A DNA stretch of 64,000 nucleotides from Gordius sp. MW1 (GCA_964036665.1 OZ038527.1:8525835-8589834); one strand, 5' to 3'. Positions 12,170-24,479 are shown, counted from the first letter of the stretch. Notes: generated by a model from the sequence alone, not told the origin. Translations and numbers: made by a program.

Positions 12170-13440
12170 TATTCGTGTACCAGAGGTATAGGGAGGGCCT
12201 GTTGCCCCCTTAAATCCACACAAATATAACTTTTTAATATAAATATGACATAAATTTAAAAAAAATATTATTTTAATCGTCCTAACTTTAACCTTTGGCC
12301 CACAATTAATTTAAATTCTCCAAATGCTATGGCACTGCGTGCTCTTTATTTAATTAAGAAACCTTTTCGGCCAAATAATTAAAAATTTTACATGACGATT
12401 TATATTTTGTACAATGTTTGTACAGAATATCTAATATAGTGAAGTTTTATTAATTGAAAAAGGCTTTATGGTAAAAATGACAGTAATAATTTTCAAAAGC
12501 ATAATTTTTAATTTTAAGAGTGGATGAGTTAAACACTTAATTTTTTATTATAGAAAATAAAGACAGCACACAATTACTAATACATTAAAAATTATAGTTA
12601 AGTTAATTAATATACTAATGTTAAAATGTGTCCTTACTTTTTCGTGAAATCAGAATTTGTATTTTTAAAGATTTGGATAGAACTAAAAATATTCAAGCTT
12701 AAATGCTTATATACAGAGATCGATCGAAAAGATGGGGGATGGTAAACAGTTTTATGTATATAACCGGAGCTATTATCATTATTCTTTATTCAGAACTCAT
12801 TCTAAAAACGGAAAGGATTATTAACACTTGATGCTTAATTTAATAATATATATGTAAAATATACTTATTTTTTTAATAAAAATATAAAATATAACAAAAA
12901 TTGTGCTAAATAAAAGAGTTACTATTTTTTAAACATCGAGGTAATTTCAATTAATTGGACCTTATATTTTAAAAGGGAGAGGAGAGGTCCACGTGTGCAT
13001 TGGAGCTGGCAGAAATAAAACAGATGCAGTTCTTCTCTCTCTAAATCCCGTCTGAACGAATTAAAAGAGAGAAATTGTAGGATTATAAAGCATTAATTTC
13101 GGATTCTGCAAAGCTAGTTGTAATGAAAGCTTGGCTAAGCAACTATTTTTTAACATTGAACATGCTATATCATTTGAACCAGAAGTTCATATTACCCCAT
13201 CTTTAAAGTTTTTCCTGAACATCTCATAACGTGTGTTATTTTATTCCATACCTTATTGACCTTGTGTTGCACAAAATCCGCAAATCTTGTTGGTCCCAAT
13301 TTTTTGGATAATAAGTTTGGTAAAATGCTAAAGAAGATAATTGGTCTCTCTTATTAAATTATAGTAGTAAATTTTAATTGGACAATAGATTATATTAACC
13401 TTGCCATTAAAATAATGAGTGCAAATGTTAAATTTTATAG
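12170..13440. other. AT-rich DNA, no gene seen
   Basis: No open frame, splice-consistent exon set or transposon end that I can support. Confidence 0.4.
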
Positions 13441-14350
13441 GTAGGGGAGACCGAGGCTAGTAGTAGACCGGGGCTACATTTATCTTTTCTAATATTTTTT
13501 TTTTAAATAATGATCATAGAACATTAAAAAAATCATATGTGTATTTTGTCATAAGGTATAAGTTAAAAAAATTAATGAAAAATTTTATAAAGGAAGAACG
13601 TTTTTGGGGGCTATTAGTAGCCCTGACAAAATTTTGTATTTTGCATAAAATAAATTTGGCCGTATATTTTGGACTAATTTAGATTTATGTTATAAAGGGA
13701 TATTTTTTATATATAAAAACCGTCTAAGATTAAATTTTTCTTTGCAATATAAAATGTTAAATTATTAATTGTTTATAAAAATATGGTTAGGGCTTGTCGG
13801 AGTGGGGCAAATGCTAGCCATTTTTGATTGAGTCTTACAAATGACATGATTTAAAAAACAAAAATTTAGTTTAATAATCTAACTTGGTGTAATTTGGAAT
13901 AAAAATAGATTATGATTATACATTAAAAAACTACTAAAAGTTTTTTTCCATTGCAGAATCTGTCTTAAGTGTACTTTTCAGATTATCATCTTGACCTTTT
14001 TTCATTTGTATTATATAAAATACAATCATATTACATTTGCATTTTCTATATTTTTTATAATGAAAGAATCTTTTTATTGATTTGAGTTAGCATACACTAA
14101 TAGCGAAAACTTCAGGGTTAATCTATCCCCCGAAAAAGGCTATGACTAGCTCCGGGCATTTTACAAAAATATTTTGGATTTTTTTTTTTTTTTTTAAACT
14201 AATTTGTTAGAAAACTATAAAAAATTTTCACAAAATTTTTTCCTTCGATAGAAATGTATCTTAAAAAGATAAGAAAATATAAAGTTTTTACGTAGTTTTG
14301 TTTGAGAGCCATTTTATTTTTTGGCTAAATTAGCCCTAGTCTTCCCTATT
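13441..14350. mobile_element. Probable non-autonomous DNA transposon with GGGGCTAGT motifs
   Basis: The left end reads taggggagaccgaggctagt, and the right end (14328-14350) reads as the inverse of a tagggaagactagggctaatt-type sequence. Variants of the gggGCTAgta/agtAGCC motif recur inside (13470, 13608, 13800, 14145). There is no coding region. The family is not identified and no clean target duplication was found, so the limits are approximate. Confidence 0.5.
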
Positions 14351-15092
14351 ATAAATAGTATACATTTATATTTTATATACCTGAATGTGAATTCTAACTG
14401 TTTCAAATTATATTTAAGTGCCTCTTTTTACCTTTATATCAAAAACAATAAATAGGTGCCTTATATTCATCAATATGTTAAAAAAGTGCTTCGACGTCTC
14501 CCGATTTATGGACATAATCCGCGGCCTTTTAACTATTAAATAAATACCCCAGCCCAAAATTATAAATATCATAGTTTTAATGAAACTTTTTTACCAGGAA
14601 TTAAAGTAGCTTATCGTCAGCCTGAAAAACTTATTATTATGAAATTTCTCTCGTGCGAGTACATTCGCTTATTTTGGAAATAGATTTGAAACTGACATAA
14701 GTGTCAAATCAACTTCATTATTAGTTTGTCTTTTAGGTGTAACATTTTTAAACTTCCTTTAAAAAGTTTAGCAATAAATTTTTGATAAATATTTTACACT
14801 TATTTCATCAAGTCTCTTATTATATAACCAGTTATTATTCAGTACTTTTAGTTATTATTTAACTTTGTAATAAAATACGTGCAAGGTTAGTTTCGAATCT
14901 GCTTTAAACTTTTTGTTAATTGGGCTTGACATAATTTATACAACATTCTGGTTTAAACAATACCAGAATTTTCAAGCAAATTACATAACAGCAGTTTTCA
15001 CTAAAGAGCAGTAACTTATTTTAACAACCTATTTTATAAAGCGATTTGTTTTCTAGGTTAACTCCTGAAAAATATAAGGAATCATTCAAATA
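14351..15092. other. AT-rich DNA, no gene seen
   Basis: Nothing supportable beyond low-complexity AT tracts. Confidence 0.4.
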
Positions 15093-15100
15093 TTTGAAAG

Positions 15101-15260
15101 CATGGGCGTAGCCAGGTTTTAGATTAGGGGGGAGGGACGAAACGTTTAAAAGTTCAATTAGGGGGTGGGGGGCAAAACATAAACTTTTAAGAGTTTTTGC
15201 ATTGAATTTTTTTGTTGTTGTCATTTAGGGGGGGGCCGCCTTCCCCTGGATACGCCCATG
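15101..15260. mobile_element. CATGGGCGTAGCCAGG-type hAT-like MITE, perfect duplication
   Basis: Ends catgggcgtagccagg and cctggatacgcccatg. The duplication tttgaaag is exact at 15093-15100 and 15261-15268. It is 160 bp and non-coding. Confidence 0.92.
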
Positions 15261-15426
15261 TTTGAAAGAATAATATATTATGATTCAATATTCAATATGA
15301 AAGTGAGATATGTGTGATGGGCTGACGCAGGTTCAAATTGGAATTTCAATCGGACACAAGTTAAAACGGTCCTAGTTGGTGAGCATGGTGATGTTAGTAT
15401 AGGTTAGTGATGGTGAAACGCTTAGA

Positions 15427-15665
15427 ACTAACGCGTCTAGCGCCTCCTCACTACATAGCATAGTCGCTTAAATGCGCTATAAGCTATAGCGCTAGTCACA
15501 CAAGGCGCTATAAGCTATAGCACATGGTCACTTGGAGTGGAGGCTCTAAAGCTATAGCACATCCCTTGGAGGCGCTAGAGCTATAGCACATAGTCACATA
15601 AGGCGCTAGAGCTATAGCACATGGTCACTTGGAGGCGCTAAAGCTATAGCACATAGTCACTTCCG
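15427..15665 (+). repeat. GCTATAGC minisatellite, left arm
   Basis: At least six units share the palindrome GCTATAGC with flanking ggcgcta and a agtcact/agtcaca spacer. The unit length varies by a few bases and one unit is shortened, as expected of replication slippage. No protein is encoded. Confidence 0.8.
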
Positions 15666-15803
15666 GTGCCGTGTTTATGCATTTTGTTAATGATGTCGTC
15701 ATCATATTAATAACATAACAAACTCTAACTTAAGGTGATTTTTTGGAAAACCTCAAAGGGCCATATTTGCCTCTGTCTTTTGCGTAAATAACTTGTTAAT
15801 AAC

Positions 15804-16200
15804 TAGTGGCGTAGCTAGCCTTTTTGCCTTGGGGGGGGGGGGGGCTAAGCTGGTCAAACCATGGGCGTAGGTGGGGGGGGGGCAAAAAAATTTTACTACG
15901 AAAACCCTAGAAATTAAAAATATTTATGTTTTGCCCCCCCCCCCCCCAATCCAAAACCTGGATACGACCATGGGTCAAATGCAATTGAAAATTCCCTCAT
16001 AAACGTTGAACAAACTTAAAATTCCGCTACTACTTTGTGTATTTTTTCTAATAACATCACACTGGTATGTCTCAGACTCTCATGTTTATAGGGCATAAAA
16101 CAAAGTAATGTAGTCATGGTATAATAAGTTTTGTATAAATGAATTGTAAGGGCACAAAGTGGAACGGGGATATTGACAACAAATCTTTGACATTTTAAAA
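15804..16200 (-). mobile_element. Terminal fragment of the CAGTGGCG hAT family
   Basis: The text starting agtggcgtagctagcctttttgcc and running through cattgaattgtaagggcac-type sequence matches the outermost ~400 bp of the larger hAT copies at 47528-47945 and, inverted, 57480-57831. It carries the same internal MITE (15860-15972) at the same place. The far end of this copy is not visible, so it is a truncated copy lying inside the foldback element. Confidence 0.7.
15860..15972. mobile_element. CATGGGCG MITE nested in the hAT terminal region
   Basis: Ends catgggcgtagg and cctggatacgaccatg; flanks ggtcaaac and ggtcaaat match at 7 of 8. The same insertion at the same site is seen at 47581-47679 and, inverted, at 57681-57782, so it entered the hAT family before these copies spread. 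Confidence 0.8.
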
Positions 16201-16496
16201 AATAACACAAATAGTTAAAAAAGACTATAAATTTTAATTTTACATATGCCATGTATCTAATTAATATATTGGATAGCACAACAACCTCAAACACACACTC
16301 GGCCACCTCACTAACAACCACGGTAGGCTGAAAAAAAACTGGCTAGTAGTACGAACATCACTTACACCTCCCTTACATCAAACAAAAAATTTGTAATGCA
16401 CTTCATTTATACCCAGCGGAATATTTGTAGTAACCAATAATGTTTAATTGATTGGGAGGGGTACTCTCATTAGAGATATATAATAAAGTGAGGGAA

Positions 16497-16710
16497 AAGA
16501 AGTGTAAAACACTTCTTTTTATAATCGCGAGCTAATCGAAATAATACATTAAGTCAATTAACATTTAGTGGTGAATCCGCGAGCTATATGTGATGGCCAA
16601 TTAACGTCGCGAAGTAGTATGCCGCGAGTTATTTATGGTAATATAAGTGAGTCAATTAAAGTTTCGAAATAGATTTAGTAATATGCCGCGAGCAATTAAT
16701 TAATAGTAGT
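16497..16710. repeat. Dispersed repeat, copy A
   Basis: Starts near gaagtgtaaaacacttctttttataatcg and runs through aatccgcgagctatatgtgat and atatgccgcgagcaat. The copy at 26091-26290 is in the same orientation. The element type is unknown; CCGCGAG recurs three times in each copy. Confidence 0.7.
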
Positions 16711-17129
16711 GTTACTACACACTTTAGAGATAGGATAGTTTATATTAACAAATTTGCCTGCACTGCACGCACAACAGTACACATCGTGTTGACGATGATG
16801 ACAATAACAACTAGACAACACCCCTTAGCATATATTTAATGGTACATCGGGTCTCTATGAAAAAATAATAGACTAGTGGTCGGTATTCAACACACCTACA
16901 CTGAATGTCTTCACCAGGAAAGGCTAATGCTTTTTCTTAAAACTACAATACCCTCTCAGCAGACCCTAGGGTGCGCCCTCTAGTGCGCCCGTCATAACAC
17001 TACTCAGACTTAATTTTGTGTCACTTACTTATAGCCCTGAGCTTATTAATTAAAACCTGGATACTTAGTTCAAACCATTTGTGCGCATAATATTGCAATT
17101 TAATTTAACAATTAATTTTATAACAATGT

Positions 17130-17312
17130 TAGCGCCACGCTATAGCTCTAGCGTCTCCAAGTGTGTGCTATAGCTCTAGCGCCTTATGTGACTATGTGCT
17201 ATAGCTTTAGCGCCTCCGTGCGACTGTGTGCTATAGCTTTAGCGCCTTCAAGTGACTAAGTGCTATAGCATTAGCGCCTCCAAGTGACTATGTGCTATAG
17301 CTTTAGCGCCTG
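17130..17312 (-). repeat. GCTATAGC minisatellite, right arm
   Basis: Five units of about 37 bp read tgctatagctttagcgcc with a tgactatg spacer, the inverse of the left-arm units at 15427-15665. Confidence 0.8.
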
Positions 17313-17336
17313 TCATACGCTATTTCACCATCACTA

Positions 17337-18634
17337 GCTATAAGTCATCTGCTTTGACAGCTGTCCATTGAATATGACGTGTTTGTCATTTACATTGTCT
17401 TGCCAAATGCGTAATCTATGTTCATTACAAGAGATTATGTAGGTGTAATAATGTTATGCTGTAAAGGTGTTGAATTGATGTTGTGACTACGGCCATGCTG
17501 AGCAGTGAATAATGTGAATGTTCGGCAGGCGTTGATTAGGACTAGTGTTTAATAGGTGTCGAGGTTGTCATCGTAATAGCAGCCAGGTAGATAGGCAGCT
17601 TTGATAAATCCTTCGCGGCATTCGGGCATATTCGGAGATTAGGTTTGGTTAGGCGTAGGGGTCAGTTGTCGCATCTCTATCGTGTCATTGTCATTGTCGT
17701 ATTAATGGTGGCTTGACAAAGTAATGCCCAAAGATTTTAGTTGCATAAGTTTCATGACGCCGTAATAAAGGAATGTTCTGGGAGGTGAGAGGAATGAAAA
17801 AAAGGCGGCTCCCCCAAATATTTTTGAGGAATGCATTATTGATATTATATTAATTGCTATGCAATTTATGGGCTCGTTTTTTGGTGTCCGTTTTAATAAT
17901 TAAATTTCGATCCAACTTTAATGCCATAATATGGCGACCAAAAATTTGTTATATTTTTAATAGGGGACGAAATTATTCTTTCATATATAAGGGGAATGGT
18001 TGATAAATTTAATTTTTCAACACTTTAAAAAAGTAAAATTTGGCGTCAATAGTTCCTATTTAAAGAACTCACATTTAAGCTCAATGTCTTATGATAATCA
18101 CTTTTAAACAGGCTGGCTAGGAAAGCTCATTATATAAAATTTATTTGCTAAATGTTATTCAGACATCAGATAAGAGTTATGGCAAAAACTCGAAAATCAC
18201 CCATAAAAAATGCATAAGCATATTTATTTCCATAATTTCAAACCAACCAATATAAATATTTTTAATAGGAAATAGAACAACACACCTTTCTTTATTTGAC
18301 CCCCAATAAACTTTGCGTCCACTTCAAATATAGATGGCCTATTTTATTCATAACCTAAAAGAATGATTTCCTTAAAAACTTAACGAGATAAAGAAATCCA
18401 TTATAGTTATATATATCAAATAAATAAATTTAATTTTCATTAATTTCTCTAAGCATAATATGTGGCAACCAGGCAATATAAAAGCCTTGAATAGGTGTAT
18501 CGAATTCATAAATAACTCCAAAATAGTAAGAAACCCGCTGCAACACATGCAAGGTATCAAATAACTATACACCCTACTTTGTTAAGCCCTTATATATATA
18601 CTTAAAATATAGTTTTTTTAAAGGATTTTTTATA
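17337..18634. other. Intergenic, upstream of the phosphatase gene
   Basis: No gene is seen. At 17802-17885 there is one end (ttgctatgcaatttatgggctcg) of the element family found at 36287-38027 and 54931-56766. An inverted match lies at 21805-21895, so the phosphatase gene sits between two inverted ends. A TATA-like run lies at 18590-18602, about 35 bp before the start codon. Confidence 0.45.
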
Positions 18635-21600
18635 ATGTACATGCTTAATTCGTTTCGCACATATATCATCCTTTTTGCTTCCTGCAGTATTGGCAATTTA
18701 CAAACAATACGTCACCCCATAACCTACAATTACGGTAATTCATTTTGGCCTTAAAAAAACTTTTATCATATATAATTTTATTTTTACTAAATTTCTTAAT
18801 TATGACTTTTTTACCATTTTACAATGTTGTTTCACATATTTTGGTCATCTTCTGGAAATTAGTAATGGCAGTTAGAGTTATTATAACTTTATCATGTAGC
18901 CAATTTTAGATTTCTAGCGATCGGAGATACTGGAGGAGTGAATCGCTTCCCGTTCACATCAGCAATTGGGCGAACTGTTGCAGAGACTATGTCCAAATGG
19001 GCCACAGAAAAACGACCGCAGTTTGTCCTCATGTTAGGTGACAATATATACAATAGAGGGGCGTCTAGAGTCAACGATCCCAGATTTAAGGCAAATTATT
19101 TAGATAATTAATTCTAGTTATAGTACTCCCATCATATTGCATATTTTAAAAAGTTGTTACATTTGATATTCCTAATCTTAATTATAAAAGCAGTAACACA
19201 AGTCAATAAATCTTTTTTGTTTCGCACAAATAAGAATCCAACTTATAAAAAAATATACAAAGCTTTTATTAAGATATAATAATCTATTATACGATAAAAC
19301 TTCTAAAGTCAATGATCAGTTTAAATAGCAACTTTGTACTTTATAAGAGATCAGATTTGCTGAAATGTTTCTGCCGAACCTCGGCCTCGCCCGGTTTTAT
19401 AACTAAATTGCCCTGCTCGCCCGAACGCTTTTAGGTGTCCACCCAGTTATGTCTGAATCATTAGAGCTGCTTGAACTGCCCATACCGAAATAATGATTTT
19501 TTTGATTTTAGCAGCAATTTTTAAATCTCTTGAAAACTTTAAATTTAATTCTCGTTTTATTGGATAATCACTACAAGAAATAAATATTATAAAATCAAAT
19601 ATAAAAGTGACAAAAACAAAAAATACACTATATCTAAATTTTCATTCAGCTCGAATTTTGTTATGGTACCCGCCCGGGCCCGCCCGAGCATCTAAATTTA
19701 CGAAAATTGCCCGGCCCGGCTATTTTGGTCTCTAATATATATATAAATTTTAAATGTAAACAAAATTCAATTTATATTATTCTATTATATAATGAAAGAT
19801 TCAATATGAATATAAAATTTATGTAGAGACGTTATAACATTTACACTGAAAAGTGTGAAGTACTATAAAATTTATCAAAAAATTGTAATACATTTAGGCT
19901 TCTTTTGAAGATCTCTATTCCAAAAAGATATTGAACATGCCTTGGTATGTTATTGCCGGAAATCATGATCATTTAGGGAACGTGCAGGCCGAAATAGATT
20001 ACACGGGTGTCTCGAAACGGTGGTAAGGGAAAATTTCTTATGAGAGAAGGAAATATAAGTTAAAATGAAAACATTTTATTTACTACTGATTAAATTAAAC
20101 AACATGTGCAAGTTTGAAGGAAGGGTTCTCACATATGAAGACTTAAGTATCTTCAATGTTATGGTTTAAGAATTTTAAACTCTTTAACAAGTTTTACAAT
20201 AACTCGTTCTCCAACTGCCAATAAATCTCTTTAAAAATATTTAACCAATTTTTATATGACTTCTGCCCTCTATTTTATATAAAAACATTTGCAAAACTGT
20301 TTATCTTTGGAATTCAGAAGTATAAAAAATTATGTAAGACTAATAACTTTCCTTTATTTTACAGGAAATTTTTAAACAACTACTATGACGTTATATACGA
20401 GGTTAAATTGGAATCTCGACTAGTTACCATACAAATTGTTGCAATCGACACCATGATTTTATGCGGCAAAAAGTATTTTTTGACGCTGGAAAATTTAAGG
20501 CGGGCTCCGGAAGATCCTGTGGTCATGGATGCCCCTTGGGATTATAGTGACACTGATGAACACTGGGAATGGCTCGTTACCAAACTCAATGCCTCCAAGT
20601 AGCTCATTTTGATATTTTATCAAGGTTTATTTAAGATGGAGGTAGAAAAATGTAACAAAATTAGTCCAATATATGGCTGAAAAAATTCAGATGTTAAAGT
20701 GCCAAAGTATTAATCGTTTTATATAATTCTTGGAAAAAAGAGTTGGATTTTTTTAGATATTTACTTTTAACTTGATAAAAACAGATCCCTGTTTGCATAA
20801 CTTATATGATGCTTTTGACCAATAGGATAGTATTAACCTTCACGTCTTTAAATCGTCCCCATCCCCAGTTCTAAGCACTTCACTATTGTCACATGAATTT
20901 AACGAATAATTTTTTTTAGAGCCGATTACCTTATAGTGATGGGCCATTATCCCGTTTATTCGATAGGGTCGCACGGACCTGATGTTTGCTTACTCAAGAG
21001 CTTGAGACCTTTATTGATCAAATACAAGGTCACTGCATATTTATGTGGACATGACCACAACCAGCAGGTATTAATACATGTTACTAGTCATACTATTGAC
21101 AAATTTAATAGTATGCGTCACTTGATAGAGCCTGATATTTTAAAATGTGTAAACGGCGATAATGTTGTGAAAATAATTCTAACGTCTAAAAGGTTTAAAT
21201 TGAAAGTCAAAAAGCGTCCCAATCAATTAGATGAATCACATATTATTTAATGACGCCCTATTTTGTAAAAATATTCAAGGACGCTCCCTATAAAATTATC
21301 TATAATTGAGGCCCAAGCCTGCAGGAGGAGAGCCCATCATGAGCTAAATATGACTAATTTTTAAAATTAAGTTGACATCATTAAAACGTCGGACAGTATA
21401 AACTTTGAATTAAAATGAACTTTAAGAACTATCTTTATTTGTTAAAGAATCTACCTGATGGGCCTAGCCAGGATTAAATAAGAGGGGGACATTAATGGTT
21501 TAGGGTAAAAGCAATGATTTTCGGACATTTTATGCTTATTAAATTTTAAAGCTTTTTGGATTTAGAAATAGGGACAGTTACCGATCCCTGGATACGCACA

Positions 21601-22179
21601 TTGTATGTTTTAAAAAGAGTAATGGATGTTATGTTAATCTATAATAAAATTGATCAGTAGCCAGGACACGGTCAAAAAGTCATATTATCAATGGTATTAA
21701 CAAGAACAATATATTAATTTAATTAAAAAAAAATTTTTGCCCTCTCCGGGTATTGAACCAGCAATTAAGAACGTTGGACGGACGGACGGACAACAGAAAG
21801 CGAGCCCATAAATTGCATAGCAATTAAAAGTTAATAAACGTTAATCGTAATTACTCCATATTTAATTATAATATGTATTCCTCAAATAAAGCATTTATCC
21901 GAAACAGTCGATATGGTTGATCAAAAAAGCGATTTTCACATTGAGGACAATGTGCAATGGACGTTGCATTATTTATTATTTGGTTCGGGATCGAAGGTTA
22001 GTAAGAAACGTAAAAACAGAGCTAACGTTCCAAGGGGTATGTTGAAATACTTTGGTGCCAGCGATTTCGGAGGTTTTGGATCATTTGAATTTAATGGAGC
22101 CAATGGATATTTAAGAGTAGATTACCTCGATGGTGTCGGAAATGTCAACAATAACCACACCATGAGACCACGTTTTTAG
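18635..22179 (+). CDS. ACP5: Tartrate-resistant acid phosphatase type 5 (purple acid phosphatase), six exons
   Basis: Exons are 18635-18734, 18900-19090, 19898-20022, 20365-20598, 20920-21067 and 21946-22179. All joins keep phase, giving 343 residues (the human protein is 325). Residues 1 to about 20 are a hydrophobic signal peptide, so it is a secreted or lysosomal di-iron phosphomonoesterase. Metallophosphatase motifs appear in order: GDTGG (D43), GDNIY (D81, Y84), GNHDH (N119), GHYP (H226) and GHDH (H261, H263). All seven metal ligands are kept. The usual GDWGG tryptophan is Thr44. The C-terminal part (LLFGSGS…[10 protein letters not shown]…GGFGSFEF) aligns with the ACP5 tail without gaps if the last exon starts at 21946. 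Intron 2 has a GC donor (AAG|GCAAAT). The exon structure and ligands argue against a pseudogene. The start was chosen because it gives a signal peptide in phase. Confidence 0.9.
19344..19733. mobile_element. GCCCG-motif hAT-like element in intron 2 of the phosphatase gene
   Basis: Many gcccg, gcccgg and cgcccgaa units occur at 19380-19450 and 19670-19720. The tips ataagagatcagattt and, inverted, attagagaccaaaat are similar. The segment cattagagctgcttgaactgccc recurs at 51640 and 60050, so this belongs to a dispersed family. It accounts for much of the 807-bp intron. Confidence 0.6.
21458..21603. mobile_element. Decayed CATGGGCG-type MITE in intron 5
   Basis: The ends atgggcctagccagg and cctggatacgcacattg are worn versions of the family tips, with a short G run inside. 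There is no clear duplication. It lies within the 878-bp last intron of the phosphatase gene. Confidence 0.65.
21660..21895 (-). mobile_element. Short copy of the GCTATGCAATTTATGGGCTCG element, intron 5
   Basis: Contains cagtagccaggacacggtcaaaaag, gccctctccgggtattgaacc, a (GGAC)n run and gagcccataaattgcatagcaatt. All are found in the same order in the larger copy at 37480-38027. It ends just before the last phosphatase exon. Confidence 0.7.
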
Positions 22180-22313
22180 CAATTTAATTTTTTAGTAAAT
22201 ATTGTAACATTTTTCCCAATATTTTGAATTTGCAAATATGTTTATAATGTACAATGATATTAAACTGAGGTTGTATTTTTTTGACGTTGTGCCAGGCGAA
22301 TATTTATTTTTGA

Positions 22314-22319
22314 AATAAA
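22314..22319 (+). terminator. AATAAA polyadenylation signal of the phosphatase gene
   Basis: AATAAA lies 135 bp after the stop codon, within tgaaataaatgatttgg; a TG-rich stretch follows. An ATTAAA at about 22258 is an alternative. Confidence 0.5.
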
Positions 22320-24420
22320 TGATTTGGCACACATTTATTGTTATTAGTGTTGTTAATGGCACATTCAGTCCACCAATGAAATATCTATGAACTTTCTAGG
22401 GGTCTTTAAAGCAAGCGAACACATGTTGAAATTTGACAATAATTTGCTGATCAGATTTCACCTCTCCCCATAACAGTCCCTTAATCATATGGTTACACTA
22501 CCTTTCTTATTTGAATATACTTACTTGGAATTATATCTTTACATAGGAAAGAATTTAACCTCTAGGTAATTAGAATAAAGCAACTTGCTCGTCCGAAGAA
22601 CTTAACCATTCACACCCATCACTATTCATAAATCTTAACTTTATTATTTCACCACTCACCTCGCTACTATATAAACAAGATGTTTTAACTAAATTTTATT
22701 CATTTTGAATCATTTTTGTTTTGGGTTATAATAAAAGTAAAAGTAGAGAACATATTTCTCTACACACCCTCAGTTTTAAAAATAATGAAAATTTTTAAAG
22801 TTCAAAATAATAACTACTATCTCTCCATTAAGTTACTGATTAAAGTTAAAATATTAAGCTTACATAGTGTAACATTTAATCATTTAAAATATAAATTATA
22901 GCTATTATTCACTGATCTACAAAATGTTAACACAGATCATGGATCAGCCAAAAGCTTTGCCTTATATTCAGTCTTGACTGATCTATTTAGTGAAATCAGG
23001 ATATAACAAACAATGTCATTTATTTACTTTATAGGGTTTGTCTTATTAATACGATTTTGAGCATAAAATAGCGAAAACCCGTTGAAAGATAGTTTTGTCT
23101 CGCGTCGCTTCAGCTTTAAAGCTTTATTCTACTCAATTTGCGTTGTGCAAAATAATAAAATGAATTGAAATTTGGGAAAACTGTTTTAAATTCACGAGAC
23201 CCGAAAACAAAATAAAATATGGTGAGCTTGAAGCTGAACTCCGTATTAAGATAGGGCCTTAGTCTATAAACAAACAGAGACACTTGCTAATTCTTAAATA
23301 GACAAGTTTACTTTTCAAAACCCTATCTTTTAGCTGTTCCTAGACTAATTAGGCACCCCCCCCCCCCCCCCCCCCTATTAACTTATTTCGTAACAATCAA
23401 ATTATTTTGTAAAAAAGCATACCTTTATTTATTTCTATAGCCAAGTATAGCAAATAATTATTAAGAAATGGAAATACTTATTTAAAATTAATTTGAATAA
23501 GAATTTGATTCGTAAACAGTATTTTTGTATGACTGTGTTTACATTATTTTATGACTTTTTTATTGTATAGGGTTGTTTTTTAACCACCTATTACAAATAT
23601 TTTTTTAAGTACTATTTTTCCTGTTCGTTCTTTTAGGGCAACTACCAAAGTGTTCCCCCATAATAAACGTATGAGTAAACTTTAAAATAATTTGATATAA
23701 CTTAACACGAAAAAAATTATAGAGGTGTTTTAATTAAAAACAAACACATTTTAAATTAATTTTGGCAGTGACGTGGTTAAAGTTTTTCTCTTGGGGGGGC
23801 GGGGGGTGGATAGTTCATTTAACTGTTTCTCCTCTAATGAGTCTAACCAAATTCGCTTGAACTCGTACCTTTTCGATATCAGCTTAGGTCTTCCTTACAT
23901 TCGACCTACCTTGATTAAAAACATATACACTCAGCACAAAAAATTATCTTAAAAAATTAACCATCTTGAACGACGGCAATATGCGGAAAACGGCTATAAT
24001 AAGGCAAATTAACACTATCTAGCTATATAGTATATCAAGTTTAAAAAGTACAAAATAAATGAATGTTATGACTAAAAATACTTTGATTTTCTTCAAGTTA
24101 TGCAAGTTAAAAAACTAATAAATCTCTAGCCATTGCTGCTAAATTAGGATTGTTATATTTGTTAATTAGTCATTTTTAAAGATTATGTTTATATAAATTA
24201 ACTGTTAAATGCTAAGATTTTCTGAAGCATTTAGGTTGGCTGAAAAAAAGTTTTTGGGCAGTTTAATTCCTTATTAACTTGAGTAGGGTGAAGGTTAAAT
24301 CCTCATGGTGGTAACGTTTAAGATGTCGCCGAAGACCTGAAGTATTGCTATCAGTCATTTTTACTAATTTAAAGCAGAATTTACACTTCCCCATTTTATA
24401 TAATTCATTCTTTAATACTG
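22320..24420. other. AT-rich intergenic DNA
   Basis: No gene is seen. Notable items are a pure run of 20 C at 23356-23375 and a G-rich tract at 23805-23820 next to sequence shared with 7565-7670 (a worn repeat). Confidence 0.45.
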
Positions 24421-24479
24421 TGAAATTTGAACAGCTTGCTCTTTTTTGAATTGGATGATAAACTTGTTGCGCATAAACT

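Larger units (their letters stand above)
15405..17336. mobile_element. Foldback-type element with GCTATAGC minisatellite arms
   Basis: The left tip tagtgatggtgaaa (15405) is the inverse of the right tip tttcaccatcacta (ending 17336). Just inside each tip is a tandem array in opposite orientation: 15427-15665, units of about 36-40 bp with ggcgctagagctatagcaca, and 17130-17312 with its complement. Arms made of direct repeats that are inverted relative to each other define foldback elements. The middle is non-coding and contains a CAGTGGCG hAT fragment and a repeat shared with 26091-26290. The TAGTGATG tip suggests hAT affinity, but no exact target duplication is visible. Confidence 0.75.

Noticed and set aside
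15427-15665. Regularly spaced repeats resembling a CRISPR array
   Set aside because: The spacers are themselves repetitive and the array is mirrored at 17130-17312; the genome is eukaryotic.
21068-21250. Continuation of the phosphatase frame past GHDHNQQ
   Set aside because: It reads into intron sequence after a good CAG|GTATTA donor and lacks the conserved tail, which is found in the exon from 21946.
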